Shown: one piece after another, positions 50,389 through 59,196 of the stretch | Layout: every line of letters begins with the position of its first letter | Numbering within the stretch: position 1 is the stretch's first letter | Assembly (NCBI RefSeq): GCF_001425625.1 | Contig: NZ_LMCP01000019.1 | Location: 1-64,000, forward strand | Direction: 5' to 3' | Source: Mesorhizobium sp. Root102 | Lineage (GTDB): Bacteria > Pseudomonadota > Alphaproteobacteria > Rhizobiales > Rhizobiaceae | DNA length: 64,000 nt | Program-made: the position numbers and the translations under genes | Notes under the pieces: model-generated | The model's input: the letters and a program-made list of their open reading frames with translations, nothing else | The model's database searches: none | What the model was told of the DNA's origin: nothing

Positions 50389-50718
50389 ACCACGAGTTTT
50401 CCAGCCGCATGATCAGGCTTGTCGAAGCCTTGATGCTGTTTTTGACGTTTTAGGTTTCCTGCCGCGTATGAAGCAACCAGGAATTCGTCAATGGGAAATC
50501 TGGCTTGACGATTGCTGACCGAGGCAAAGTCGCAGAAAGGGCAGTAGGGAACTCTGCGACGGGTTGTTATCGACCTGGCAACACCGTCCTGGCTGGCCTT
50601 TCTTATCGCAATCGGTATGTCGCTCAGCGTGTAATCGAGCATCTGGAGCAGAATTCGACTATCCAACACAAATTGTTTCCCGTGCTGTTGGCAGCCGCGC
50701 GGATGGAATCTTCCTTGC

Positions 50719-51627
50719 TCAGCAGAACTGTAATCCTGTTGTGTTGAGATAGACGGCATAGAGCGAGCTGCTGGCGGCGATGAACAGGAGATTTCGTTGG
50801 GGTCCGCCAAAGCACACATTGGCGACAGTCTCCGGGACAAGAATCTTGCCAAGAAGCGTGCCGTCCGGCGCAAAGCAGTGCACGCCGTCGCCAGCTGACA
50901 CCCATAGGTTGCCGTCGACATCGATCCGAAAACCATCAGGGATGCCGGGATCGATCTCGGCAAAGATGTGACCATTCGAAAGGCGACCGTCTTCGCCCAC
51001 ATCAAAGCAACGGATATGGTGCGGTTTATCCCGGCCGTGGGAACGGCCGCTGTCGGCGATGTACAGATGTGCCTCGTCAGGGGAGAAGGCAAGGCCGTTC
51101 GGCTTGTCGAAGTCGCCGGCGGCTACCGCTAGCGTACCTGACTTGGGATCAAGGCGGTAGACGTTGCAGGCACCGATCTCACTGGGAGCTTTGTAGCCCT
51201 CATAGTTGCTCAGGATGCCGTAGGGCGGATCGGTGAACCAGACAGTATCGTCGGATTTGACCACCACATCGTTGGGAGAATTGAGACGTTTGCCCTCGAG
51301 GCGATCGGCCAGGATCGTGATGCTGCCGTCATACTCGGTGCGCGTGACGCGCCGCTGCCCATGTTCGCAGCTGATGAGGCGTCCCTGCCGGTCGCGCGTA
51401 TTGCCGTTGGAGAAATTCGAAGGATAGCGGAAAACGGAAACATTCTCCGTCACTTCGTCCCACTTCAGCATCCTGTTGTTGGGAATGTCGCTGAAGAGCA
51501 GAAAGCGGCCATCGGCGAAGTACACTGGCCCTTCGGCCCAGCGCATTCCAGTATGGAGTTTCTCGAGCTTGCACAGAGGGATAATGAAATCTTGAAAGCG
51601 GTGATCAAGAACCTCGTAGTATGTCAT
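50719..51627 (-). CDS. SMP-30/gluconolactonase family protein
   Basis: A 302-residue six-bladed beta-propeller with LRE/SGL-domain motifs: RWAEGPVYFADGRFLLFSDI near residue 30, the metal-ligand region NSPNDVVVKSDDTVWFTDPPYG, and PNGLAFSPDEAHLYIADSG. It would hydrolyse an aldonolactone (for example from xylose, arabinose or a tetrose) to the acid. It is the last gene of the long leftward sugar-acid operon. The ATG at 51627 was chosen because the preceding 26 residues have no family counterpart. Confidence 0.88.
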   Translation of the reverse strand: MTYYEVLDHRFQDFIIPLCKLEKLHTGMRWAEGPVYFADGRFLLFSDIPNNRMLKWDEVTENVSVFRYPSNFSNGNTRDRQGRLISCEHGQRRVTRTEYDGSITILADRLEGKRLNSPNDVVVKSDDTVWFTDPPYGILSNYEGYKAPSEIGACNVYRLDPKSGTLAVAAGDFDKPNGLAFSPDEAHLYIADSGRSHGRDKPHHIRCFDVGEDGRLSNGHIFAEIDPGIPDGFRIDVDGNLWVSAGDGVHCFAPDGTLLGKILVPETVANVCFGGPQRNLLFIAASSSLYAVYLNTTGLQFC

Positions 51628-51821
51628 TTTGACATGCCTTGCTTGCTGGTTGCCTTGCCGACCGACCGGCCCCAGTTTGGGCTTGCACTCGGCCTGATGG
51701 AACATTTCAATGTCGCGAAATGCCTGCGCAATTCGCGCTCGGCGCCCTCGGTCTCATGGCCTTGATGGCCTCACGGACGTGGACATGGCATCTTCACTGC
51801 ATCTCTGACCGCCATTGGTTT

Positions 51822-52817
51822 TCAGATGCCTTCCTTCTTGTTAGTGAGACCGTGGACCAGCAGCATGACCAGGATGATCGCGCCGAAGATCATCTCGCGC
51901 GCGGCAGGGGGCATTTGCATGACCGATAGGATCGACGACAGAAGCGTGATGAAGATGGCACCGGCGAACGTGCCGATATAGTTCCCTCGGCCGCCCTGAA
52001 TCGAGGTTCCCCCAATCACCACGGCCGAGATCACCGGCATGAGATAAGGGTCCCCCATGCCCTGATAGGCCTGATTGGTATAGCCTAGCAGGAGGATGGC
52101 GCCGAAACTGGAAAACACCCCGGCAAGGACGAAAGTCGCCACCATCACCAGACGAACCTTCGCCCCGGCGAGAAACACGGCACGTCGCGAATTGCCCAGC
52201 GCGTAGAGATAGTTTCCATAAACGGTGCGTTTGAGAACCCAGATCGTGATCGCCGCGACCACCAGCCAAACGAGAAAAGCATTGGGGATGCCGAAGGTAC
52301 GGCCGGTCGCCGCCTGCGTCGCCAGCCAGGGGACCTCACCGTTGGGACGGCTGTTGCCGGTGTAGAAAACCGCAGCGCCAAGCAGCATGGCGTTGACGGC
52401 CAGCGTCCAGACCATCGCAGGCACGCGAAAGACGGCAACACCGATGGCGTTCAAGAGCCCGACTGCAACGCCAAGGCACAGGCCCAGTGGGATTGCCAGG
52501 CTGGCGACCAAGGGATTGGAGCTGCCAGAGGCCGAGATGACGACAATCGCCGTGCCAGTAATGGTCCATGGCACCGAAAGGTCGATCTCGCCGAGCAGGA
52601 TCACCAGCATGGCACCGGTGGCGATGATGCCAAGAAAGGCGGCAATCTGAAGCTGTTGTAGAATGTAGCCGGGCTTCAGGAAGCCGGGATACAGCAGGGA
52701 ACCACCCAGCAGCAGAGCGACGCAGCCCAGCGCGATCAGCAGGACCGATACACGGTCTCGGTTGAGCCAGCGGGAGGATTTGCGGGATCTAACGGTTCGC
52801 TCAGTTGCATCAGTCAT
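51822..52817 (-). CDS. Sugar ABC transporter permease (CUT2), system 1, second permease
   Basis: A 331-residue permease with about ten helices and the CUT2 motif GEIDLSVPWTITGTAIV. The usual LSVGS is altered to LSVPW, which is unusual. Its ATG shares one base with the stop of the first permease (TGATG). Two permeases in one system suggest a heterodimeric channel. It is encoded between the first permease and the lactonase gene. Confidence 0.9.
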   Translation of the reverse strand: MTDATERTVRSRKSSRWLNRDRVSVLLIALGCVALLLGGSLLYPGFLKPGYILQQLQIAAFLGIIATGAMLVILLGEIDLSVPWTITGTAIVVISASGSSNPLVASLAIPLGLCLGVAVGLLNAIGVAVFRVPAMVWTLAVNAMLLGAAVFYTGNSRPNGEVPWLATQAATGRTFGIPNAFLVWLVVAAITIWVLKRTVYGNYLYALGNSRRAVFLAGAKVRLVMVATFVLAGVFSSFGAILLLGYTNQAYQGMGDPYLMPVISAVVIGGTSIQGGRGNYIGTFAGAIFITLLSSILSVMQMPPAAREMIFGAIILVMLLVHGLTNKKEGI

Positions 52818-53779
52818 CAGCGGTACAACTCAAGCCGGCTGCGCACTCGGAAAACGCCGAGCGCGCCGAGTGCAATTGCAGTTGCGAGGATCAATCCCTC
52901 GAAGAACGGTTGCGCCAATGGCGGCAGGCCGGAGAAGAACATCAGCGACGAGATGGTCTTTAGGATCAAAGCGCCGATCACTGCGCCGATGGGGCTGCCA
53001 ACACCACCGCTCAGCGCAACACCGCCCAACACGACGGCGGCGATCGAGTTCAGCGTGTAGGACGGCGCAATATTAGGATCGCCAGTAAGCGTAACCATAC
53101 TGACATAGGTGCCGGCCAGAGCTGCGACAAAGCCGCTGCTGCCGTAGGCGACGAGCTTGAGCCGGTTCACGCGAAGGCCGGTCATATAAGCCGACTGTTC
53201 CGACGACCCGATGGCATAGAGGCCGAGGCCGACGGCCGTGCGGCGCAGAAGGACCAGCAATACGACGAGAACGATGACAAGAATGACCGCCGAAACCGGG
53301 ATGCCCGCCACTGCATAGGTGAGCGCGTCCGACATTGTCTCATCAATGCTGCCTCCAGGCGTTGGCCTCAGAAGCAGGGCGATGCCGCCGAATATGCCAC
53401 CCGTCGCCAGGGTCGTGACGATCGGCTGCACCCCGCCGTAGACGACCGCGATCCCGTTCACCAGCCCGCAGGCCACCCCGACGGCGAGCACCACCACCAT
53501 ACCAAGGGCAATCGAGGTGGGAGATCCGTTGAGGAGGAAGGATCCCATGACGTTGGTCAGCGCAATAATTGACCCTACCGATAGGTCTATGCCCTTGACC
53601 AAAACGACAAAGAACTGGGCGATCGCGGCGAGCCCAAGCAGCGTCCCTTGGTTCGACCAGATGGTAACCACATAGGTCGAAAAGCCGCGTGGATGAATGG
53701 CGATATAGCCAGCGAAAAGTATCACCAGCGCGAGCGCGGCAATGGTTTCCCTGGCATTTTGGCGAAGCCAGGTCATCAT
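52817..53779 (-). CDS. Sugar ABC transporter permease (CUT2), system 1, first permease
   Basis: A 320-residue RbsC-like permease with the canonical GIDLSVGSIIALTNVMGS motif and GGVALSGGVGSPIGAVIGAL near the end. The start at 53779 overlaps the ATPase stop (ATGA). The longer frame reading back into the ATPase gene is spurious. It pairs with the following permease. Confidence 0.92.
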   Translation of the reverse strand: MMTWLRQNARETIAALALVILFAGYIAIHPRGFSTYVVTIWSNQGTLLGLAAIAQFFVVLVKGIDLSVGSIIALTNVMGSFLLNGSPTSIALGMVVVLAVGVACGLVNGIAVVYGGVQPIVTTLATGGIFGGIALLLRPTPGGSIDETMSDALTYAVAGIPVSAVILVIVLVVLLVLLRRTAVGLGLYAIGSSEQSAYMTGLRVNRLKLVAYGSSGFVAALAGTYVSMVTLTGDPNIAPSYTLNSIAAVVLGGVALSGGVGSPIGAVIGALILKTISSLMFFSGLPPLAQPFFEGLILATAIALGALGVFRVRSRLELYR

Positions 53780-55299
53780 GCCTGGGCCTCGGCGTGAAGG
53801 TGCACGTTCATCGAGGCGGCGATGAGTGCATCGGCGGACAGGTGATCCCCCGTTAGTTCCTTGGCCACACTGCCATGGTAGAAGACGTACACCCGATCGC
53901 ACAGGTGGATAAGTTCTTCATAGTCGGTCGATTGCAAGATCACGGCCATTCCGTCGGCCGCCAGATCCGTGAGCAGCCTGTAGATCTGGGCCTTGGTCGG
54001 CAGGTCAATGCCGCGGGTAGGGTCCATCAGCAGCAGACATTTGGGCGACAGCACAAGCCATTTGGCCAGTACCACCTTCTGCTGGTTGCCGCCCGACAGC
54101 GTCGCGACGGGATCGTCCAGCGAACCGTAGGTCAGGGCCAGGCGTTCGATCAGTTCTTGCAGCCGGGCCTCGCTACCGCCGTTCAGGTCAAGCAGGCCGA
54201 GGGGGGCCCGCCCAAGAACCGCCAAGCGCATGTTTTGCGCGACCGACATGCTGGGGATCAGCCCCTCGGTCTTGCGATCCTCAGGCACGAGCGCCAGACC
54301 GATATCGGATTGTTTCACCCTCGGCGGCTGAAGACCATTCAACCGCTTGCCATTGAGCGTGATGCGGCCTGTCACTCCGCGCAGCACACCGAAGACAGCA
54401 TGCATGATCTGCTGCTGGCCCTGTGCGTCCAAACCGCCGAGCCCGACAATCTCGCCCGCCCGCGCTGCCAGGGATACATCGACAAGCTGGCTTCCCCAAC
54501 TGACGTTTGACACATCCAGAACGACCGGCGCCGTGTCTGGCACGGGCGCGCGGCGCGGTGGAAAGAGCTCTTCCAGCGAGCGGCCGATCATGAGGCCGAC
54601 GATCTCATCGGTCGTGCGCGCGCCAACGTCGAAGGTCTCGATATGTCTGCCATTGCGGAAGACGGATATGCGGTCGGCGATGGCGTCGACCTCGTGCATG
54701 CGATGCGAAATGAAAAGGATCGCGACACCTTGCTCCTTCAGCATTTTCAGGACACCGAACACCGTTTCGACGAGCTCGCTGGTCAACGCTGACGTCGCCT
54801 CGTCAAGGATAAGAAGCTTGGGTTTGCGGAACACGGCCTTGGCGATTTCCACAAGCTGTCGTTCCGACAGGGACAGGCCCGAAACGCGAGCGCCAAGCGG
54901 GATCGACTTGGCCCCGACAAGATCCAGGGCCTCGCGCGCTTCACGATAAACGCTGCGCTCTATCATCCCCATCCGGGTGCGCGGCGCCGCAAGCACTATA
55001 TTGTCGCCAACCGAAAGATGCGGCATCAACGACAGCTCCTGGAACATGCAGACAGTGCCCTGTTCGGCCGCCTCCCGCGGGGAGGAGAAGCGCACCGTCT
55101 TCCCGCCGATGGAGATCGTTCCGGCGTCCGGCTGGATGACACCAGCCAACAATTTCATAAGAGTCGATTTGCCTGCGCCATTCTCGCCGAGAATGGCGTG
55201 CACGCGTCCCGGCTCGCAGCGGAAATCCACTGTGGTCAGCGCTGGAACGCCGCCATAGGATTTTGACACCGATTTCAGTTCAACATAGCGATCTGCCAT
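53776..55299 (-). CDS. Sugar ABC transporter two-domain ATPase, system 1
   Basis: A 507-residue RbsA-like protein with two nucleotide-binding domains. The first has Walker A GENGAGKSTLMKLL, signature LSLSERQLVEI and Walker B LLILDEATSAL. In the second, Walker A is degenerate, the signature LSGGNQQKVVLAKW is intact, and Walker B reads LLLMDPTRGID, where the usual LDEPT aspartate and glutamate are replaced. So the second site is probably catalytically weak, as known for some CUT2 ATPases. It lies downstream of the binding-protein gene. Confidence 0.92.
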   Translation of the reverse strand: MADRYVELKSVSKSYGGVPALTTVDFRCEPGRVHAILGENGAGKSTLMKLLAGVIQPDAGTISIGGKTVRFSSPREAAEQGTVCMFQELSLMPHLSVGDNIVLAAPRTRMGMIERSVYREAREALDLVGAKSIPLGARVSGLSLSERQLVEIAKAVFRKPKLLILDEATSALTSELVETVFGVLKMLKEQGVAILFISHRMHEVDAIADRISVFRNGRHIETFDVGARTTDEIVGLMIGRSLEELFPPRRAPVPDTAPVVLDVSNVSWGSQLVDVSLAARAGEIVGLGGLDAQGQQQIMHAVFGVLRGVTGRITLNGKRLNGLQPPRVKQSDIGLALVPEDRKTEGLIPSMSVAQNMRLAVLGRAPLGLLDLNGGSEARLQELIERLALTYGSLDDPVATLSGGNQQKVVLAKWLVLSPKCLLLMDPTRGIDLPTKAQIYRLLTDLAADGMAVILQSTDYEELIHLCDRVYVFYHGSVAKELTGDHLSADALIAASMNVHLHAEAQA

Positions 55300-55320
55300 G
55301 CGCGCTCCGTTGCTGCCGAC

Positions 55321-55344
55321 CTGGCCGGCCTAAACGCCGGCCAG
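55321..55344 (-). other. Intercistronic stem-loop after binding-protein gene, system 1
   Basis: A perfect 9-bp stem (ctggccggc / gccggccag) with a 6-base loop between the binding-protein stop and the ATPase start, with no T-run. It is in the same position as the stem-loops at 6907 and 59160. Confidence 0.7.
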
Positions 55345-55359
55345 GTTCGTGTCATAAGC

Positions 55360-56475
55360 TCAATTGGCGTTCTCGGCCGTCTGGCCTTTCAGCTCATCGG
55401 GCGTGAACACGGGGAAACACTGCGGAAAGCCGGTGGCCGTGTAGAAGGTCTTTGGCAGATCGGGGAAAAAGTCCTTGCCTTCTGCCAGATCCGCATTGTT
55501 CTTCTGGGGGATTGGCAGGAACACCTTCTGCGGCAGCGCATTGCCCTCCAACAACACGACCGAGGCCTCCAGCGCCATAGCGGCCAGCGCCGGCGCCTGG
55601 GCAGCCGTGATGCCGGGATACTTGCCCTTGTTGACCAGCATCCGCGTGCCGTTGCCGGCATCGAACCCGACCGGGACGACCGGGTGCTTCGCCGCGGCCA
55701 TCGCCTCGAGTGCGCCAACCGAGCCCTCTTGAACAACAATTCCATCAAAATTGCCGTTGGTCGCAATGGCGTCGGATGTCACCTTCGAGGCCGTGCCCAC
55801 ATCCCAGTCGCCCTCGACCTTGACCACCTTCAGCTCGGGATACTTGGAGAAGACCTCGCTGAATCCCGCTTGGTTGTCACGGTCGACGCTGTTGCCTGGG
55901 ACGCCGTCGATTTCGAGAACCTGACCTGAAACATTGCCCTTCTTGGCCTTGATGCCATCAACCACGGCCTGCGCCTTGATCCGGCCAAGTTCGACCTGAT
56001 CTTCGTTGATCTGCACGACCTGGTTTGAGTCGAGCACGTTGTCATAGGTCACCAGCACCACGCCTGCTTGCTTGGCGCGCCTCACCACCGCGTCGAAGGC
56101 GGTGGGATTGACGGCATTGATGACCACGGCGTCGTAGCCGGCGGCGATGAAGTTGTCGATCGCGGCGATCTGCGCCGTGGAATCGTTGCCAACCGAAATG
56201 ATCTTCAGCTCGGACAGCTTGGATTTGATTTCGGGACGGGCGCCCCAGGCTTTGGCGGTCTGAATGGAATTGGCACGCCAATCGTTGCCGACATATCCGT
56301 TGACCAAGGCAATTTTGTAGGGCCCGGACTTCTTCGGATAGGAGATCACCGAGGCGTTGTTTGGAGCCGGAGCATAGCAGTCGGGCTTGTAGGTGTCTTG
56401 CGCCCAGGCACTGGTGAACATTGCGGTAGATGCAGCCAAAGCACCCAACATCAGAAGCGTCATACGTCTAGTCAT
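55360..56475 (-). CDS. Periplasmic sugar-binding protein, system 1
   Basis: A 371-residue protein with a signal peptide (MTLLMLGALAASTAMFTSAWA) and a class B binding fold (YKIALVNGYVGNDWRAN, YDAVVINAVNPTAFDAVV, GQVLEIDGVPGNSVD). Two cysteines (PDCYAP near the mature N-terminus and FPQCFPVF near the C-terminus) could form a disulfide. The start has a strong gggagg. The ligand is likely a sugar acid or related sugar, inferred from the operon. Confidence 0.88.
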   Translation of the reverse strand: MTRRMTLLMLGALAASTAMFTSAWAQDTYKPDCYAPAPNNASVISYPKKSGPYKIALVNGYVGNDWRANSIQTAKAWGARPEIKSKLSELKIISVGNDSTAQIAAIDNFIAAGYDAVVINAVNPTAFDAVVRRAKQAGVVLVTYDNVLDSNQVVQINEDQVELGRIKAQAVVDGIKAKKGNVSGQVLEIDGVPGNSVDRDNQAGFSEVFSKYPELKVVKVEGDWDVGTASKVTSDAIATNGNFDGIVVQEGSVGALEAMAAAKHPVVPVGFDAGNGTRMLVNKGKYPGITAAQAPALAAMALEASVVLLEGNALPQKVFLPIPQKNNADLAEGKDFFPDLPKTFYTATGFPQCFPVFTPDELKGQTAENAN

Positions 56476-56606
56476 TTCACTTTCCTCCCTGTTTCTCCAG
56501 CGACGCTGGTTTTCAAACTGAAACTGAACTTTCCTCCGCCACGGCTACCGCTGTGGAGGCCGAATTCTGGAATGCGTGCATATGGTCGGATCATCGAGTC
56601 TGCTCC

Positions 56607-57554
56607 TCAACGCCGGTTCAACGAGACGGCAATGATGATGATGGCTCCCTTGATGACCTCCTGGATGCTGGTCGAAAGACCGAGCACGAGAAGACCGAAC
56701 CCGAGAATGCCAATGAAGATTGCGCCGACGACGGAACCGACGATTGATCCATAGCCGCCAAAGAGACTTGTCCCGCCTATGATCACGGCCGCGATCACAT
56801 CCAGTTCGAGACCCGCTCCCAGGCTGGGATTGCCGGCCGTGGAGCGGGCCGCGAGCATCAGCCCGGCAAGGGATGCGGTCATGCCGCACAACACAAAAGC
56901 GAAGATTTTCACGCCGTCCGTGCGCACACCGGAAAAGCGCGCGGCAACAGCATTTCCACCGGTCGCATAAACACGCCGGCCGTAGGGCATCTGATGCAGC
57001 AGGTAGTAGCCGGCGGCCGTAAGGACGATCGTCCACCAGATCGGTGCCTGAACGCCCAGAAAACCGCTGTTCCAGAACAGATTAGAAAAATCATCATCAA
57101 CGATCGACACTGGCCTGGTGCCGGTGATGGTCAGCGCCAGTCCCGAAAAGATAGACAACATGCCAAGCGTTACGAGAAACGATGGAATGCGCAGTTTTGT
57201 AACGAGCAAGCCCGACACTGCTCCGATCGCGGCCCCGGCGCCCAAGACCAGCAGCGCGGCGACATAGGTCGGGACACTTTGATCGAGCAGCAACGCTCCG
57301 ATCATCCCTGAAAAGCTGGCAACCGACCCGACCGACAGGTCGATTTCACCGCAGATGATGACGAACGTCATGCCGATCGCCATCACGGAGACGATGGCCG
57401 TGATGCGCAGAACCGCGCTTGCGGTTGAGACCGACGCAAAGTGGGGGGCGAACAAGACGAAATAGAGGGTGATCGCCAAGAAGATCACATAGGTGATGTG
57501 ATCGCGGAAAAAATTCATCGCACTTGCGCTCATCGGCATCGAGGACGGTTTCAT
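56607..57554 (-). CDS. Sugar ABC transporter permease (CUT2), system 2
   Basis: A 315-residue permease with GEIDLSVGSVASFSGMIGAL and GGTSLFGGYGSIVGSVVGAI motifs and about ten helices. It starts at 57554, overlapping the ATPase stop by four bases (ATGA). It is the second transporter of the same operon. System 2 has one permease where system 1 has two. Confidence 0.92.
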   Translation of the reverse strand: MKPSSMPMSASAMNFFRDHITYVIFLAITLYFVLFAPHFASVSTASAVLRITAIVSVMAIGMTFVIICGEIDLSVGSVASFSGMIGALLLDQSVPTYVAALLVLGAGAAIGAVSGLLVTKLRIPSFLVTLGMLSIFSGLALTITGTRPVSIVDDDFSNLFWNSGFLGVQAPIWWTIVLTAAGYYLLHQMPYGRRVYATGGNAVAARFSGVRTDGVKIFAFVLCGMTASLAGLMLAARSTAGNPSLGAGLELDVIAAVIIGGTSLFGGYGSIVGSVVGAIFIGILGFGLLVLGLSTSIQEVIKGAIIIIAVSLNRR

Positions 57555-59134
57555 GCTGCAACTCCCTGGGCGCGTGCGCTGGTTTGTCTGGCGGCCTCGG
57601 CCTGCAGCAAGGCGCGCAGCCCAGTCTCGTCGTGCGCGCAGGCGATGCGGCGGGTTATCCGCCCCTGCGCCATCACCAGAATGCGATCGGACAAATCCAG
57701 GAGTTCCTCGAGTTCCGAAGAAATGAGCAGCACGGCGACGCCTTCGCTGGCTGTGCGACGCACAAGCTCGCGCATATCGCGCTTGGCATTGACGTCGACG
57801 CCGGAGGTTGGCTCATCGAGGATCAATAGCTTCGGCTTCATTGCCAGCCATTTTGCGAAGACAATCTTCTGCTGATTGCCGCCCGAAAGCTCCTGGGCTT
57901 TCTGTAAGGGGCCGCGGCAAAGGATATTGAGGTCGTCGCGGTATTGTCTGAACAGAGCCGTTATCCGGGCCTTTGCCATCGGCCCAAAGCGACCTGCCAG
58001 CGAGAAATCGGAAAGGCGAGGAAGCGCGAGGTTCTCCTCGATTGAGCGCCCGCCAACAAGCCCTTCGAGCCGACGGTCTTCTGGAACAAGCGCGACACCA
58101 GCAGCGATCGCTCTGCTGACGCTGCCCGGCCGAACGGGTTCTCCTGCGACAGTGATATGGCCGGATACGTCCGATAGGATGCCGAACAAAGCCTTGCCCA
58201 AGGTCGAGCGGCCGCTGCCGACAAGCCCGGCAAGGCCGACGATCTCGCCTGGATCGATCGAGAGCGATATGTCGGACAGCTTGCGCGACGTGGCTAGATC
58301 GCGGACCTCAAGAGCTGGCGTCCCGACCGGCGTCGCCGGGGGGCGTTTCGCGGGCGCGGCAGCGGTAGGCAAAGGCGATTCGCCCTTCGGCCGCGACATC
58401 ATCGCTGCGATATTCTCGATGGATGTCTTGCTTGGATCAAGCGGGCCAACCAGTCGCCCATCCTTGATGATCGAGATGCGATCCGAAAGCCGCAGCACAT
58501 CCGCCATGCGATGGCTGATGTAGACGATACCGATCCCGTTCTGCTTGAGCTGGCCGATGGTGCGAAAAAGCGTTTCTTCCTCGTGGATGGTCAGAGATGA
58601 AGTCGGCTCATCCATTACGAGCAGCTTGGCGCCCCGTGAGATCGCCTTGAGGATCTCGACCATCTGCCGTTGGGCGAAGGCCAGGTCGCCCACACGCGCT
58701 GAAGCATCAAGCGAGAAGGCATAGCGCTCGATCAGAGCCTGGGCATCGCGAACCATTGTTCTGGCGTCGACGCGCAGGCCGAAGGCGAGCGGCTCGCGAA
58801 GGATGAACAGGTTTTCGGCAACCGAGCGGTTCGGCAAGACACTCAGTTCCTGGAAGATCATTGCAATACCGCGGTCGATCCTCTCGCGAAGCGACAAGGC
58901 GGTGACGTCCTCTCCGGCGAACAGAATGCGGCCTTCATCTGTTCGGTAGGCTCCCATGAGAATCTTCATGAGAGTCGATTTGCCCGCGCCGTTCTCGCCG
59001 AGCAGCGCGTGCGTTTCACCGGCCATGACCTCGAACGAAATATCAGACAGCACGCGGTTCGCGCCAAACGACTTGCTGATGCGTTGCATCGCTACGATCG
59101 CGTTCTGGGACGTTGAAGTTTTGGCTTCGACCAT
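57551..59134 (-). CDS. Sugar ABC transporter two-domain ATPase, system 2
   Basis: A 527-residue RbsA-like protein. Domain 1 has GENGAGKSTLMKIL, the variant signature LAFAQRQMVEILKA and LLVMDEPTSSL. Domain 2 has GLVGSGRSTLGKAL (Walker A nearly complete but with Arg for Lys), LSGGNQQKIVFAKW and LLILDEPTSGVD. The two ATPases of this operon therefore differ in which site is degraded. The ATG at 59134 is preferred because the longer frame runs into the stem-loop. Confidence 0.92.
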   Translation of the reverse strand: MVEAKTSTSQNAIVAMQRISKSFGANRVLSDISFEVMAGETHALLGENGAGKSTLMKILMGAYRTDEGRILFAGEDVTALSLRERIDRGIAMIFQELSVLPNRSVAENLFILREPLAFGLRVDARTMVRDAQALIERYAFSLDASARVGDLAFAQRQMVEILKAISRGAKLLVMDEPTSSLTIHEEETLFRTIGQLKQNGIGIVYISHRMADVLRLSDRISIIKDGRLVGPLDPSKTSIENIAAMMSRPKGESPLPTAAAPAKRPPATPVGTPALEVRDLATSRKLSDISLSIDPGEIVGLAGLVGSGRSTLGKALFGILSDVSGHITVAGEPVRPGSVSRAIAAGVALVPEDRRLEGLVGGRSIEENLALPRLSDFSLAGRFGPMAKARITALFRQYRDDLNILCRGPLQKAQELSGGNQQKIVFAKWLAMKPKLLILDEPTSGVDVNAKRDMRELVRRTASEGVAVLLISSELEELLDLSDRILVMAQGRITRRIACAHDETGLRALLQAEAARQTSARAQGVAA

Positions 59135-59159
59135 GACGATTTCTCGATCGCTTGGGGAG

Positions 59160-59188
59160 CGTCGGCGGACAACTGGAGCCCGCCGACG
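59160..59188 (-). other. Intercistronic stem-loop after binding-protein gene, system 2
   Basis: A 9-bp stem (cgtcggcgg / ccgccgacg) with an 11-base loop between the binding-protein stop and the ATPase start. No T-run is seen. Confidence 0.65.
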
Positions 59189-59196
59189 AAAAGTGG

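Noticed and set aside
50389..50718. The in-frame extension of 50385-51092 on the minus strand, with a CPFC motif
   Set aside because: Its upstream part is the wrong frame of the SMP-30 gene. The tail alone has no start and no recognisable partner.
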